The position numbers and the translations under genes are program-made. A DNA stretch of 64,000 nt, taken from the NCBI RefSeq assembly GCF_900636765.1, contig NZ_LR134313.1:1736001-1800000 (forward strand), in the 5' to 3' direction. Under the pieces are notes generated by a model. The model made no database searches and had not been told where the DNA came from. It saw only the letters and a list, made by a program, of their open reading frames with translations. This DNA comes from Neisseria canis. Lineage in GTDB: Bacteria > Pseudomonadota > Gammaproteobacteria > Burkholderiales > Neisseriaceae. The first letter of the stretch is position 1. The number at the start of each line of letters is the position of its first letter. Positions 8,791-16,835 of this stretch are shown piece by piece.

Positions 8791-9762
8791 ATGCGTTTGG
8801 TGCTGGCGCCTATGCAGGGGCTGACGGATGATGTGATGCGCGATTTGTTGACGCGCATTGGTGGGTTTGACGAGTGTGTGAGCGAGTTTGTACGCATTAC
8901 GCACACGGTGCATTCACGCGCGACTTGGTTACGGTATGCGCCTGAAATTGCGAATGGCAATAAAACGTTTGCAGGCGTGCCCTGTACGGTGCAGCTTTTA
9001 GGAAGTGATGCGGAGAATATGGCAGTCAATGCGCTGGCTGCGGTACGTTTCGGTGTGGAAAAAATCGATCTCAACTTCGGTTGTCCGGCGCCTACGGTAA
9101 ATAAGCATCAAGGCGGTGCGGTTTTATTAAAGGAGCCCGACAGGGTATTTCATATTGTCAAAACCCTACGTGATGCTTTGCCGGAGCACATACCGCTCAC
9201 GGCAAAAATGCGTTTGGGTTTTGAGGATAAAACGCTGGCTTTGGAAAACGCCCGTGCAATTAATGAAGGTGGAGCCTGCGGACTGACTGTACATGCCCGT
9301 ACCAAAGTAGAAGGCTACGAACCTCCTGCCCACTGGGAATGGGTGCGTAAAATTGCCGATGCTGTGGATATTCCGGTTACGGCAAACGGAGATGTGTTTA
9401 CGCTGGCTGACTATATAGGCATTAAAGAAGCAAGCGGTTGCGACAGCATAATGTTGGGACGCGGCGCGGTTATGTTGCCGGATTTGGCACGACAGATTAA
9501 GCAGTATGAAAAAGGAGAACCGGTTCGGGCTATGCCATTTGAAGAAGTCATGGAATGGATAATGCTGTTTGTTAAATTATGTATCCAAAAAGAAGGAGAA
9601 AATAAATATCCTGTTGCGAGATTGAAACAATGGCTTGGGATGATGAGAAAAGCCAATCCCTATGCTGACGGGCTATTTGAATATATTCGGTCAATAAAAG
9701 AGATAAGCGGTATAAAAATTGCTTTACGGGAGTATGAATTTCAGATAAAAAAGCATCTTTAA
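8791..9762 (+). CDS. dusC: tRNA-dihydrouridine synthase, DusC-like
   Basis: This 323-residue flavoenzyme reduces a uridine in the tRNA D loop; the DusC type acts at position 16. It opens with VLAPMQGLTDDVMRDLL, has the catalytic-loop cysteine in LNFGCPAPTVNKHQGGAVLL and the FMN-phosphate region ANGDVFT ... DSIMLGRGA. Length fits DusC. The last ~250 bases are clearly richer in A and T than the first part, which may mark a recombination join. It has no operon partner; the dispersin-like gene starts 53 bases on. Confidence 0.88.
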   Translation: MRLVLAPMQGLTDDVMRDLLTRIGGFDECVSEFVRITHTVHSRATWLRYAPEIANGNKTFAGVPCTVQLLGSDAENMAVNALAAVRFGVEKIDLNFGCPAPTVNKHQGGAVLLKEPDRVFHIVKTLRDALPEHIPLTAKMRLGFEDKTLALENARAINEGGACGLTVHARTKVEGYEPPAHWEWVRKIADAVDIPVTANGDVFTLADYIGIKEASGCDSIMLGRGAVMLPDLARQIKQYEKGEPVRAMPFEEVMEWIMLFVKLCIQKEGENKYPVARLKQWLGMMRKANPYADGLFEYIRSIKEISGIKIALREYEFQIKKHL

Positions 9763-9814
9763 TTTTTTATATTTTGGCGAATATTGAAAATTTAAACTTT
9801 ATCGGGGAACAAAA

Positions 9815-12229
9815 ATGAAATTTAAACATCATATGCCAAGTTCAAAATTTCAACAACATGAGCTCACACATATGCAAGAAATAATAAACCAATCGAAAGA
9901 AATTCCTATGTCGGACATTGAGAATGGTCAATTAATCGCGCAGGAGTTGAAATCAGAAGGAGCTTTCGCTCTTCAGAACCAAGAAACCTACCAATTATTT
10001 ACCGAGCAATGGATTGTTCCGGAGGAACGGATACAAACTGTTTACAATGAAATCGGTTATACGCACTTGGCAAATAACGCTTCCGCTGATGTAACGAATG
10101 ATGCGAGTATTGCCGATCCGCAAGCTGAAGAAATTGCGCCTGTAAGCGATTCCGGCTCTGGAAAAATGCCGTGGATTGTCGGTGGTTCAGGTTTGTTATT
10201 GGCTGGTTTAGCTGCCGCTGCTGCCGGAGGTTCTTCGGGAGGCGGGGATTCAAGTGCAAAATCAGAAAATACAGCCAAGAAACGTATTGTTAGCGAAGAA
10301 AGCTCTGCGCAGCAGCCTGCCGAATCTTCTAAAATAAGAGAAAACGAAACAACAGCTGTCGCGCCTGCAACAGAATTACCGGCTGCTCCGGTAGAAGACA
10401 ATCATTCCGACACCGAACCGGATAATACACAGCAAACGGAAGAAGAAAACAAAACAGCAGGTGCAGCCCAGGCTGCAACCGAATCGTCGGCTCCGGTGGA
10501 GGAAGTTCAGCCTGTTGAGGAAGTTAGTGAAACGCCAAAAACTGAAATTCAAGAAACTCCGGCGCCCACGCCCGAGCGTACGGAAGAACCCGCACCTATT
10601 GTAAAAGATGCTGAGCCTTCTCAAGAAGCAGCCGCAGATCCCGGTCAAAACATTAACCAACCGGCAGAAGCTTCTCCGGAACAAGATCATGCAGCCGACC
10701 AGCCGGCTACAACAGAGCCGAAACAGGAAACAGAAGCTGCACCGGAAATAAGTGAACCGGCTACTGAGCCAACTGCGCCGACTAAAGAGAATGTTGCTCC
10801 GGAAAACACGGAAACCAACAACGGCATCATAGACCGTAACCAACAAGAAAGCCACACTCAGGCAGAGCCTGCTCCTCAACCCGCAGTGAACGGCAAGCAA
10901 AGCGGTTTAACCTTGGATATCGCCAAGCATTTCTATTCTGCCGATGTCATCAAGAAATATATCGATACCATCAGCAAATCAGGCGGTACATTCCTGCAAT
11001 TGCACTTATCCGATGATGATAACTATGCATTTGAGAGCACTGTGCTGAACCAGCGTGCAGCCGACGCAATCCATAATGAAGACGGTACTTACACCAATCC
11101 GAAAACGGGTAAACAGTTTTTAAGCTACGAGCAGATTGCAGATATTGTTTCTCATGCTAAAGCTAAAGGTGTAGAGCTGATTCCCGAAGTGGATACGCCC
11201 AACCATATGGATGCTATTTTTGATTTGTTGACCCTTCACAAAGGAGAGGCTTATGTGAAGAGCATTAAATCAGAAATGGTAAATGACGAAATCAAGATTA
11301 CCGATCCTAAAGCGGTAGACTTCGTTAAAAGCCTTTATAGTGAAGTAATCGGGTTGATGCAGGGCAACAGCAAGCATTTCCATATCGGTGGGGACGAATT
11401 TGGTTACAGTGCTTTAAGTAACCATGAGTTCATCACTTATGCCAATAATTTATCGGAATTCTTGGAAGACAAAGGCTTGAAAACCCGTATGTGGAACGAC
11501 GGCCTTTTGAAAACCAGCTTGAAAGATTTGAATCCTGCCATTGAAATCACTTATTGGAGTTATGACGGCAATCCGGGAGTTGATTCTGTGGCCGCCGATC
11601 GCCGGGCGGAACGTGCAAGCATGAAAGACTTGCTGGACGAAGGCTTTGATGTTTTGAATTACAACTGGTATTACTTGTATTTCGTGCCGGATGAAGGCGT
11701 AACCAATGCCGAAAGCGGTGCTCATATGGCCAGCGATATTCAAGCTACATGGAATTTGGATATCTGGGATGGCCAAGATCATTCCAACAAGCTTTCAGAT
11801 ACCGGTAAAGTAATCGGCTCGTCTCTAACGATTTGGGGCGAAAATGCTGATAATTTGACGGATGACGAGATTTACGAATGGAGTGCCAATGGTTTGGCTG
11901 CTTTGATCAGTAAAACCAATGCGGAATCAATCGACAAAGAAAGCTTGTCAAAAGTAAGCTTGGATATTACCAAAGAGATCCGCGATAACGGTGTGATTAA
12001 CCTGAAGAGTTCAGCTTCCGAACTGGTGGACGTTTCTCTTGCCGACGATTTACTTTCCAGCTATTCGTTTGTATGGCTAAACGGCGATACCGACGACATG
12101 TTGACATTGTCTTCAGACTGGTCGTTCAGCGGAGCTAGCGAATATAAAGATAATGTTAGCTACAGTCTCTATAAGCAGGGTAATAACCACCTCTATGTAG
12201 ATACCGATATGCCGGTGGAGATTCTCTAA
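9815..12229 (+). CDS. Secreted dispersin B-like beta-hexosaminidase (GH20) with adhesin-type ends
   Basis: The core of this 804-residue protein (about residues 360-710) reads like dispersin B, the GH20 enzyme of Aggregatibacter that cuts poly-beta-1,6-N-acetylglucosamine in biofilms. Shared stretches include SGLTLDIAKHFYSADVIKKY, LIPEVDTPNHM, the catalytic pair in HIGGDEFGYS (Asp527-Glu528), EITYWSYDG, NYNWYYLYFVP and SLTIWGEN. Dispersin B itself has little outside this domain. Here an acidic N-terminus leads to a hydrophobic Gly/Ala segment (about 119-138) and a glycine-rich end, then a ~210-residue Pro/Glu/Thr linker. The last ~65 residues (DDMLTLSSDWSF ... LYVDTDM) resemble the C-terminal domain of large type I-secreted adhesins. 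No standard signal peptide. GGGGAA ribosome site supports ATG 9815. Confidence 0.85.
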   Translation: MKFKHHMPSSKFQQHELTHMQEIINQSKEIPMSDIENGQLIAQELKSEGAFALQNQETYQLFTEQWIVPEERIQTVYNEIGYTHLANNASADVTNDASIADPQAEEIAPVSDSGSGKMPWIVGGSGLLLAGLAAAAAGGSSGGGDSSAKSENTAKKRIVSEESSAQQPAESSKIRENETTAVAPATELPAAPVEDNHSDTEPDNTQQTEEENKTAGAAQAATESSAPVEEVQPVEEVSETPKTEIQETPAPTPERTEEPAPIVKDAEPSQEAAADPGQNINQPAEASPEQDHAADQPATTEPKQETEAAPEISEPATEPTAPTKENVAPENTETNNGIIDRNQQESHTQAEPAPQPAVNGKQSGLTLDIAKHFYSADVIKKYIDTISKSGGTFLQLHLSDDDNYAFESTVLNQRAADAIHNEDGTYTNPKTGKQFLSYEQIADIVSHAKAKGVELIPEVDTPNHMDAIFDLLTLHKGEAYVKSIKSEMVNDEIKITDPKAVDFVKSLYSEVIGLMQGNSKHFHIGGDEFGYSALSNHEFITYANNLSEFLEDKGLKTRMWNDGLLKTSLKDLNPAIEITYWSYDGNPGVDSVAADRRAERASMKDLLDEGFDVLNYNWYYLYFVPDEGVTNAESGAHMASDIQATWNLDIWDGQDHSNKLSDTGKVIGSSLTIWGENADNLTDDEIYEWSANGLAALISKTNAESIDKESLSKVSLDITKEIRDNGVINLKSSASELVDVSLADDLLSSYSFVWLNGDTDDMLTLSSDWSFSGASEYKDNVSYSLYKQGNNHLYVDTDMPVEIL

Positions 12230-12252
12230 AGTAAAGTGGTCGTAACCTAATA

Positions 12253-12295
12253 AATGCCTGTCTGAAAGCTGATACAGAGTTTTCAGACAGGCATT
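12253..12295. terminator. DUS-hairpin terminator after the dispersin-like gene
   Basis: Inverted TGCCTGTCTGAA pair with a 15-base spacer, followed by TTTTAT. It ends the dispersin-like gene. Confidence 0.75.
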
Positions 12296-12335
12296 TTTAT
12301 TGGGGCTGAAATAATTAGCCCTTAAAGTTATTTGC

Positions 12336-12442
12336 TATAGTTAATCAACACATTTTTAATACAAGGCAGCAAACCGCAGACAGTACAGATAGTACGGCAA
12401 GGGCAGCAACGCTGTAGTAAAAGTTAAGTTGATTAACGTATA
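12336..12442. repeat. Correia-like repeat (CREE/NEMIS type), copy 1, 107 bp
   Basis: The element starts TATAGTTAATCAA and ends TTGATTAACGTATA, an imperfect terminal inverted repeat. The interior has GCAGACAGTACAGATAGTACGGCAAGG and GCAGCAACGC, which match the core of the Neisseria Correia repeat enclosed element (known long and ~105-bp forms). Such elements insert at TA and can carry promoters or IHF sites. A related copy lies at 23334-23432. One extra base interrupts the right end. Confidence 0.75.
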
Positions 12443-12615
12443 TAACATATTCTTGAGAGATAAAGAGACTTGCCTTGATATGACGGGTCTCTTTCGGGGA
12501 GCAGTGAAGTTTCAGAGTAGTTTTATATGGTAATAATATAGAGATTGTCGTGCGGCCCCTAACGATCTATTTAGCTTGGTTCGCAGCTATGTTCTGATAA
12601 CCCAAAATCAAAGCA
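12443..12615. other. Non-coding stretch with one hairpin
   Basis: No gene is seen here. One inverted repeat, AAAGAGAC...GTCTCTTT (about 12463-12494), could form a stem of eight base pairs with a long loop. The remaining bases show no recognised motif. Confidence 0.3.
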
Positions 12616-12645
12616 AAATCCCAAGCTGTTAAGGGCTTGGGATTT
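12616..12645 (-). terminator. Terminator of tRNA-Ser
   Basis: Perfect 11-bp stem AAATCCCAAGC / GCTTGGGATTT directly downstream of the minus-strand tRNA gene, followed on that strand by TTGCTTTG. Confidence 0.75.
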
Positions 12646-12650
12646 GTATT

Positions 12651-12745
12651 TGGCGGAGTAGGAGGGATTCGAACCCTCGATCCAGGTTTTAGCCCAGATG
12701 CACCCTTAGCAGGGGTGTGCCTTCAGCCTCTCAGCCACTACTCCG
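12651..12745 (-). tRNA. tRNA-Ser (anticodon GCT)
   Basis: On the minus strand this 95-base sequence folds as a class II tRNA with a long variable arm, as for serine. Acceptor arms CGGAGTA and TACTCCG pair and the encoded CCA end is present. The anticodon loop reads CTGCTAA, giving GCT, which reads AGC and AGU. The T loop is GTTCGAATC. A strong terminator follows. Confidence 0.95.
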
Positions 12746-12838
12746 TTTCGAAGAAACATGAAATATAAAGGTTTAGAGCTATTGTGTCAAGCTTTTAGAT
12801 TAGGCTAAATCTTAACTGATTGAAGTTAAATTAAATAA

Positions 12839-12863
12839 AAACCCATTGCAGTTGCAATGGGTT
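12839..12863 (-). terminator. Rho-independent terminator of icd
   Basis: Perfect 12-bp stem AAACCCATTGCA / TGCAATGGGTTT lies 20 bases beyond the icd stop codon and is followed by a T run on the minus strand. Unlike most terminators here it contains no DUS. Confidence 0.85.
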
Positions 12864-12883
12864 TTTACTTGGCTTACGAGACC

Positions 12884-14122
12884 TTACATGCGCTCAATCA
12901 TGGCTTTGCCGAAGGCCGAGCAAGATACTTCGTTCGCACCGTCCATCAGGCGGGCAAAGTCGTAAGTAACTTGTTTGTCGCCGATGGCTTTTTCCATGGA
13001 TTCGATTACCAAATCAGCCGCTTCTTTCCAGCCTAAATGGCGGAGCATCATTTCAGCAGACAAAATTAGAGAACCGGGGTTTACTTTGTCTTGGCCGGCG
13101 TATTTGGGCGCAGTACCGTGGGTAGCTTCAAATACGGCGTATTTGTCGGAAATATTTGCGCCGGGGGCGATACCGATACCGCCTACTTGAGCAGCCAAGG
13201 CATCGGAAATGTAGTCGCCGTTCAGGTTAAGTGTGGCGATTACATCGTATTCTGCAGGGCGCAATACGATTTGTTGGAGGAACGCATCGGCAATGGCATC
13301 TTTTACGATGATTTCTTTGCCGGTTTTCGGGTTTTTAAATTTGCACCATGGGCCGCCGTCGATCAATTCTGCACCGAATTCTTTTTGTGCCAATTCGTAG
13401 CCCCAATCACGGAAACCGCCTTCGGTAAATTTCATGATGTTGCCTTTGTGAACCAAAGTTACGCTGTCGCGGTCGTTGTCGATGGCGTATTGGATGGCGG
13501 CGCGCACCAAGCGGGTGGTACCTTCTTTGGAAACGGGCTTAATGCCGATGCCAGATGTTCCAGGGAAGCGGATTTTTTTCACGCCCATTTCGTTTTGCAG
13601 GAAGTTGATGATTTTTTTAGCGCTGTCGCTTTCGGCTTCCCATTCGATACCGGCGTAAATGTCTTCGGTGTTTTCACGGAAAATCACCATATCGGTTTTG
13701 CTGGGGTCTTTCAACGGAGAAGGTACGCCGTTGAAGTAGCGAACGGGGCGCACGCATTGGTATAAGTCTAATTCTTGGCGCAAAGCTACGTTTAACGAAC
13801 GGATACCGCCGCCTACGGGAGTGGTCATCGGGCCTTTGATGGATACGGAGTATTCTTTCAGGGCTTCCAGAGTTTCTTCGGGCAGCCAAACGTTGTCGCC
13901 GTATACGCGGGTGGCTTTTTCACCTGCGTAAACTTCCATCCAATGGATTTTTTTCTCGCCACCATAAGCTTTCTCTACGGCAGCGTCGATTACCGCTTTC
14001 ATTACGGGCGTAATGTCTACGCCGATCCCGTCGCCTTCGATGAAGGGGATAATCGGGTTGTTGGGAATAGCTTGACCGGGAATGATTTTTTGACCTTCTG
14101 CGGGTACTTGGATATGACTCAT
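12884..14122 (-). CDS. icd: Isocitrate dehydrogenase [NADP+]
   Basis: This 412-residue TCA-cycle enzyme oxidises isocitrate to 2-oxoglutarate with NADP+. Length and sequence match the dimeric bacterial type: the substrate loop [12 protein letters not shown] with its serine, [11 protein letters not shown], the metal-binding acidic region [19 protein letters not shown], and the NADP region [20 protein letters not shown] ribosome site lies before the ATG at 14122. It is a single-gene unit with a terminator of its own. Confidence 0.97.
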   Translation of the reverse strand: MSHIQVPAEGQKIIPGQAIPNNPIIPFIEGDGIGVDITPVMKAVIDAAVEKAYGGEKKIHWMEVYAGEKATRVYGDNVWLPEETLEALKEYSVSIKGPMTTPVGGGIRSLNVALRQELDLYQCVRPVRYFNGVPSPLKDPSKTDMVIFRENTEDIYAGIEWEAESDSAKKIINFLQNEMGVKKIRFPGTSGIGIKPVSKEGTTRLVRAAIQYAIDNDRDSVTLVHKGNIMKFTEGGFRDWGYELAQKEFGAELIDGGPWCKFKNPKTGKEIIVKDAIADAFLQQIVLRPAEYDVIATLNLNGDYISDALAAQVGGIGIAPGANISDKYAVFEATHGTAPKYAGQDKVNPGSLILSAEMMLRHLGWKEAADLVIESMEKAIGDKQVTYDFARLMDGANEVSCSAFGKAMIERM

Positions 14123-14283
14123 GGTGTCTCCTGATTGTTAGGTTCGTTTTTTTCTTCAGAGCAAGCACCGGCCTTCCGGTGCGCCTTCGTGTGATTATGC
14201 GGTATTTTTGTTGATTACGCTAGGGTTTGCGGGTAATAAACTTGATTAAACTACTTAATACTACAGTTACAGGGTGTTGCTAG

Positions 14284-14317
14284 AATGCCTGTCTGAAAAC
14301 GGTTTCAGACAGGCATT
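14284..14317. terminator. DUS-hairpin terminator downstream of purE
   Basis: Inverted DUS pair 14 bases past the purE stop on the minus strand, in tail-to-tail orientation with a short loop. Confidence 0.7.
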
Positions 14318-14330
14318 TTGAAGGCGGGTA

Positions 14331-14816
14331 TTATTCTTCGCCAAGTGTCATTTCCAAAACGGTTTGTTTTTGTTTTTCGCGGAAATCGGCTAATTTTTGA
14401 GCCAATCCGGCATCTTCGTTTGCCAATAGGGAAACGGCAAATAATGCGGCATTGGCGGCTCCGGCTTCACCTATGGCGAAAGTGGCAACGGGAATGCCTT
14501 TGGGCATCTGCACGATAGATAACAAGGAGTCTTTTCCGCGCAGATATTTGCTGGGTACGGGTACGCCCAATACCGGCACGGTGGTTTTGGCGGCTACCAT
14601 GCCGGGCAGGTGGGCAGCGCCGCCAGCTCCGGCGATAATGGCTTTAAGTCCGCGCGCGTTTGCGGTTTCGGCATATTCAAACATTAAATCCGGTGTGCGG
14701 TGTGCAGAAACGACACGGGCTTCGTATTCTACGCCGAAGTCTTTTAGAAATTGCGCAGCGTGCTGCATAACGGGCCAGTCGCTGTTGCTGCCCATGATAA
14801 TGCCGATTTTTGCCAT
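14331..14816 (-). CDS. purE: N5-carboxyaminoimidazole ribonucleotide mutase PurE
   Basis: This 161-residue enzyme converts N5-CAIR to CAIR in purine synthesis and forms octamers. It opens with [12 protein letters not shown], the substrate loop of class I PurE, and has [13 protein letters not shown] and [15 protein letters not shown]. The ATG at 14816 is chosen since the upstream in-frame ATG at 14873 only translates a DUS. Its pathway partner purK, which makes N5-CAIR, is at 52039-53196, and purM at 48548-49582, so the genes are scattered. Confidence 0.95.
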   Translation of the reverse strand: MAKIGIIMGSNSDWPVMQHAAQFLKDFGVEYEARVVSAHRTPDLMFEYAETANARGLKAIIAGAGGAAHLPGMVAAKTTVPVLGVPVPSKYLRGKDSLLSIVQMPKGIPVATFAIGEAGAANAALFAVSLLANEDAGLAQKLADFREKQKQTVLEMTLGEE

Positions 14817-14842
14817 ATTGGGTTTCCTTGTTATGAAATGGG

Positions 14843-14870
14843 TTTTCAGACAGGCATGCCTGTCTGAAAA
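14843..14870. repeat. Head-to-head DUS palindrome upstream of purE
   Basis: Two DUS copies share their heads (TTCAGACAGGCA|TGCCTGTCTGAA), giving a perfect 28-bp palindrome with no loop. It lies between the CpoB-like gene and purE. Confidence 0.85.
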
Positions 14871-14882
14871 CAAAGTAGGGGC

Positions 14883-15677
14883 TTACTTTTTATTCAACTG
14901 TTGGTGCGCGCGCTTGGCAGCGGGGCTGTCGGGATAGGTTTGTATCAGCTTGCGCCAAGTAACTTTGGCGATGTCTTGCTGCTGCATGCTGTATTGGCAT
15001 TGGCCGATATTGAATAAAGCTTCAGGTGCTTCCTGGCTGTTGCGGAAGCGGCCGATAAAGCGGTTGCCGATATTGATGGCGGATTCGCAGTTATTCAGGT
15101 GCTTATGGCTTTGCATCAGCAGATACATGCTTTTTCTGGCTGTGTCGCTGCCGTCGCCGCCACTTTCCATATGTTTTAGGGTTTCCACTACTGCTTTGAA
15201 TTTGCCGCTTCGGTATTGGTTTTGCGCATATTGGAGGGTTTGTGCTGCGCTTTGCTGCATTTGCTGCGCTTGGGCGGCTTCATCAGCGGAGATGCTGCTA
15301 CCGGTAGAGGGGCGGGGCCGCGGGGTGCTTGCTGCGACACGGGGTTTGTTGCGGCGTTCGAGCTGTTGAACGCGGGTTTGCAGGGTTTGGACTTGTTGCT
15401 CCAGGCGGGCAAGCTGGATGCCCAGCTGGTTAATTTGGGTTTGCTCGTCGATAATGGGATATAGAATGTCTTCTTCTGTTTTGACAACGTGCTTGGATGG
15501 TTCGGGTTGCGTTGCCGCGGCAGAAGGCAGTTTGCCGACCGAACAGGCTGCCAACATAAGGGAAGACAATATACAGCAAACCAATTTGGTTTTTGCTTCT
15601 GCTCTGCTGGGTTTTGCTCTGTTGCTTATGTTTTTATAAGAAGCCGGTTTTGTTATCAGGAACGTTTTATTTATCAT
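14883..15677 (-). CDS. CpoB/YbgF-like TPR lipoprotein
   Basis: This protein of up to 264 residues resembles CpoB (YbgF), which links cell-wall synthesis to the Tol-Pal machine at division. A lipobox LAAC lies at about residues 42-45, preceded by the hydrophobic segment LVCCILSSLM. A coiled coil with QLARLEQQVQTLQTRVQQLE follows (about 85-110), then a C-terminal TPR region with QCQYSMQQQDIAKVTWRKLI. The N-terminal stretch before the lipobox is long, so the true start may lie inside it. The upstream methyltransferase gene ends 12 bases before this start. Confidence 0.75.
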   Translation of the reverse strand: MINKTFLITKPASYKNISNRAKPSRAEAKTKLVCCILSSLMLAACSVGKLPSAAATQPEPSKHVVKTEEDILYPIIDEQTQINQLGIQLARLEQQVQTLQTRVQQLERRNKPRVAASTPRPRPSTGSSISADEAAQAQQMQQSAAQTLQYAQNQYRSGKFKAVVETLKHMESGGDGSDTARKSMYLLMQSHKHLNNCESAINIGNRFIGRFRNSQEAPEALFNIGQCQYSMQQQDIAKVTWRKLIQTYPDSPAAKRAHQQLNKK

Positions 15678-15689
15678 AATGCTGGTGGA

Positions 15690-16358
15690 TTATTTTTTTA
15701 ACAGGAGCGTTAAACCGTCGCCGATCGGTAGGGTAATCGGAATAATGCGCTCGTCAAGCGGAAGAGATGCGTTGAATGTTTGCAGAATGGATATGGCGGG
15801 TGTGTCGTGCTCGGATGCTTCCTGCATTACCCGCCCGCCGAGCAATATGTTGTCAATGGCGATAATGCCGCCGCTGCGCACCAAAGTGAGGCAGCGTTCG
15901 TAATATTGCGGTGTCGGCGGTTTGTCTGCATCGATAAAAGCGATGTCATAACTGCCTGCCCGGCCTTCGCTGATGAGTTCGTCTAAAGTAATCAGGGCAG
16001 GTTGCAGGTTGAGCGTGATTTTATCGGCTATGCCCGCCTGCTGCCAAAAGCGGCGGGCAATATTGGTGAAGCTGACATTAATATCGCAACAGGTCAGCCT
16101 GCCGTGTTCCGGCAGCGCCAATGCCATGGCTGTGCTGCTGTAACCGGTAAATACGCCGATTTCCAGATAGCGTTCGGCCCGAATCAGGCGGGCAAGCCAG
16201 CAGAGCAGCGCGGCTTGTTCGGGGGTTATTGCCATTTTCCCGAGCCTGTGGCCTGCGGTTTCGGCACGAAGCTGTGTTAAAACCGGATGCTCTGGCTCGC
16301 TGATGCTGCGCAGATAGTTTACCAGCTCGGAATCTACGGTTGAGGCGTGAACGCTCAT
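15690..16358 (-). CDS. SAM-dependent O-methyltransferase (caffeoyl-CoA/catechol OMT family)
   Basis: This 222-residue cytosolic enzyme has the SAM-binding motif YLEIGVFTGYSSTAMALAL near residue 65, CDIN at the end of beta strand 2, the metal-binding FIDADKPPTPQYYE and AIDNILLGGRV. These are diagnostic of the family 3 O-methyltransferases, which use a divalent cation and a catechol-like substrate. The natural substrate in bacteria is often unknown, and nothing nearby suggests one. It lies between DUF3460 (6 bases upstream) and the CpoB-like gene in a compact minus-strand unit. Confidence 0.85.
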   Translation of the reverse strand: MSVHASTVDSELVNYLRSISEPEHPVLTQLRAETAGHRLGKMAITPEQAALLCWLARLIRAERYLEIGVFTGYSSTAMALALPEHGRLTCCDINVSFTNIARRFWQQAGIADKITLNLQPALITLDELISEGRAGSYDIAFIDADKPPTPQYYERCLTLVRSGGIIAIDNILLGGRVMQEASEHDTPAISILQTFNASLPLDERIIPITLPIGDGLTLLLKK

Positions 16359-16364
16359 GCCTGT

Positions 16365-16550
16365 TTAGTCGGGTTGGTAGGCGTAAGGTTTTTTGGGCAG
16401 TTTGGCCGCTTCGAAACCGGCTTGTTCTTCGGGATTTAACTCTACATCCCACAATAAACCGCGGTTTTTCAGGCGCTGCTCGGCTTCTTTCGGGTTTTTT
16501 TCGATGTAGTCGTTTAGAAACTGGGTGGCTTCGGATTGGTAGTTATACAT
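16365..16550 (-). CDS. DUF3460 small protein
   Basis: This 61-residue protein matches my memory of the DUF3460 family, found mainly in betaproteobacteria and of unknown function. It opens MYNYQSEATQFLNDYIE and has RGLLWDVELNPEEQAGF in the middle and the basic, proline-rich KLPKKPYAYQPD at the end. A strong ribosome site (AAGGAGT) precedes the ATG. It leads the minus-strand cluster with the methyltransferase and CpoB-like genes. Confidence 0.8.
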   Translation of the reverse strand: MYNYQSEATQFLNDYIEKNPKEAEQRLKNRGLLWDVELNPEEQAGFEAAKLPKKPYAYQPD

Positions 16551-16720
16551 GTTGACTCCTTAGTGATGTCGGCCTTGTTGTGTATGCCTTATTTTTTAGG
16601 GTGTTGCGGAGGATTCGGTTAACGCGGATATTATAGCGTGATTTTTTGATATAAGCAGCTTTACTTTCAACGGCATGTTGTTGCGGCGGTGATGGGGGTA
16701 TAATGTAGCCCGTTTTGGAA

Positions 16721-16810
16721 AATGCCTGTCTGAAACCTTTGCAGAAGCATTTGTAGAAGATGTTTGTGCAAAGGTTTCATTGAAGAAGCCGCTGTGTTTC
16801 AGACAGGCAT
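16721..16810. repeat. Widely spaced DUS pair enclosing a second 13-bp inverted repeat
   Basis: The DUS arms at 16721-16734 and 16798-16810 are about 63 bases apart. Between and overlapping them, TGAAACCTTTGCA (16731-16743) and TGCAAAGGTTTCA (16767-16779) form a perfect inverted repeat. The second stem competes with or extends the left DUS arm. It lies 26 bases before pcnB. Confidence 0.7.
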
Positions 16811-16835
16811 GCGATTGTTTTGAAACAGGAGATTT

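Noticed and set aside
13091..13765. 224-codon open frame inside icd on the plus strand
   Set aside because: It is the complement of a highly conserved enzyme gene and has no ribosome site.
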